Below are positions 63,082 through 64,000 of a stretch of 64,000 bases of DNA, piece after piece. Within the stretch, counting starts at the first letter, position 1; each line of letters opens with the position of its first letter. Position numbers and translations under genes: made by a program. Under the pieces are notes generated by a model. That model saw only the letters and a program-made list of their open reading frames with translations, ran no database searches and was not told the origin of the DNA. Origin of the DNA: Tuctoria greenei (lineage: Eukaryota > Streptophyta > Magnoliopsida > Poales > Poaceae); contig JAYESD010000004.1 of NCBI GenBank assembly GCA_036927565.1, forward strand, positions 70,182,933 through 70,246,932, given 5' to 3'.

Positions 63082-64000
63082 GTAAAAGTGCATTAGCTAA
63101 AATGAAAATGTTGTTGGATGAAATATTTGTGAAGGAATACCTTATCAACCGACGAAAAGATATGCTCGTCCTTCAAAAGGAGAGATATTTTGAGGTTGAA
63201 AAGGCTCTTGAGCTTGAAAAGGATTGAAAAGGAAAAGAGAGAAGCACTCAAGTTTTGGCAAATTAAAAATTTAAATGAGAATTTAAAATAAATAATAGGA
63301 ACAAATTGTTTTTATAAAGAAAAAAATATAAAATACATGCATCTCATCTTGCATTTTGCATTCATTCTCAAGTATTGAAATTAATTACCAAAATAAATAA
63401 GCTAAAAGTAATTTATTTGCCATAACGAATATTAGATAATAGAAATAGATTCAACTAAAGATATATATACATATACATAATATTTTAATAATATGATGAA
63501 TTCATGCAAAAAGTATTAAGTAGGATGAAAAGGAACAAACATAAAAAATTAGAAAGAAAGGTACAAGTAAAATTGAGCGAGACACCAAATTAGTACGGAA
63601 AATGACGAACTTATCCGAATACCCTTACTGGACAACAACGGACTTATCCGGACCAATCCCGGACTAGTCCGGTATGCACAAACTGCACAAACTTAATCAA
63701 AATTCTCCTACCCGGACTTGTCCGACGCAGCACCAGACTTTTTCATTGAACTTTCTGTTCCTTGGACGGACTTGTCCGGTATCAAACCGGACTTGTCCGA
63801 TCAGCTCTCTGTACCGCAACAGACAAGTCCGTTCCTCTGCGGACTTGTCCGGTACTCTAAGGTTTGATTTATTTAACACTTCACCACACTAGATATATAT
63901 AAATAATAAACATAAGTCAACCATTGATCGGATCACTTGTTGCACAAAAAGCCTTGCCACAGGCTAAAGAAAAAAAAAACAAAGAATAATAAATAACAAA
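63082..64000 (+). other. rest of the SIRE element: coil segment, AT-rich zone and a second palindrome array
   Basis: At 63100-63290 a Lys/Glu-rich coil (K-D-M-L-V-L-Q-K-E-R) may continue gag. From 63290 to 63600 the sequence is AT-rich without features. At 63600-63860 an array of GGACTTGTCCG/GGACTAGTCCGG palindromes appears, as in the U3 of these LTRs, although no LTR end was recognized here. The last 140 bp are AT-rich. Confidence 0.5.

Larger units (their letters stand above)
59802..64000 (+). mobile_element. SIRE-type Ty1/copia element, 5' part
   Basis: A complete 5' LTR, primer site and gag are present; pol should follow outside the window. The LTR start TGAAAGTGCATCTAGGC equals that of the LTR at 13515. 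The insertion lies in the zinc-knuckle region of the Tork-type element; the expected target duplication on this side is CTTCA (59797-59801). Gag is frameshifted. Confidence 0.82.

Noticed and set aside
59802..63865. Palindrome arrays as a CRISPR array
   Set aside because: Repeats are short, degenerate and irregularly spaced within eukaryotic LTRs; no cas genes and no bacterial context.

Overview
This is nuclear DNA of a grass (Poaceae); the species cannot be named from the window. The reasons are the density of nested LTR retrotransposons (Ty1/copia and Ty3/gypsy), Stowaway- and Tourist-type MITEs, an En/Spm-type CACTA transposon with TTTGCGACGG subterminal repeats, RTE-type LINEs ending in (TTG)n, and one plant gene with a GC-rich first exon and small exons. 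No bacterial, organellar, rRNA, tRNA or CRISPR feature was seen.

Layout. 1-3421: a Ty3/gypsy element whose gag-protease half runs on the minus strand, head to head with its integrase end and LTR on the plus strand. It sits in the 5' LTR of a decayed SIRE/Maximus-type copia element (3422-12246). 12249-15211: remains of a second SIRE-type element, including an inverted LTR tip and a complete-looking 3' LTR. 15212-16640: intergenic.

16868-45736 (minus strand) is the only host gene: a 12-exon gene for sterol-4-alpha-carboxylate 3-dehydrogenase (decarboxylating) with a C-terminal reticulon domain. The exon coordinates read from splice sites sum to 1671 nt, exactly 557 codons with the stop. Intron 6 (18404-43164, about 24.8 kb) has been filled by transposons: a Reina-type chromovirus (18539-23714, TSD GGAAT); the 5' part of a second Reina element (23957-25137); and a copia element (about 25138-42870). 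That copia carries a non-autonomous LTR element (25336-33818), which holds an Ale/Retrofit copia (26665-33434), which holds a truncated LINE (31205-33038). The same copia also carries a hAT-type MITE (36948-40942) that holds a nearly full LINE (37099-40518). A foldback MITE (42903-43132) lies 32 bp from exon 6. All of these can be ordered in time by who interrupts whom.

45737-47080: promoter side of the gene with three MITEs, one nested in another. 47081-59801: a minus-strand Tork-type copia whose 3' LTR is split by an 8.6-kb CACTA transposon (47615-56227) that encodes TnpD-like and TnpA-like proteins. 59802-64000: the 5' LTR, primer site and gag of a third SIRE-type copia, inserted into the gag zinc knuckle of the Tork element.

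Nearly all transposon genes are broken by stops and frameshifts; the host gene is not. The most unusual signals are the apparently intact gene spanning the transposon nest, arrays of short GGAC..GTCC palindromes shared by unrelated-looking copia LTRs, an internal inversion in the gypsy element, a 22-residue triple repeat at the start of a LINE, and a strongly G-rich block inside the CACTA element. I found no evidence of a wholly new biological system.
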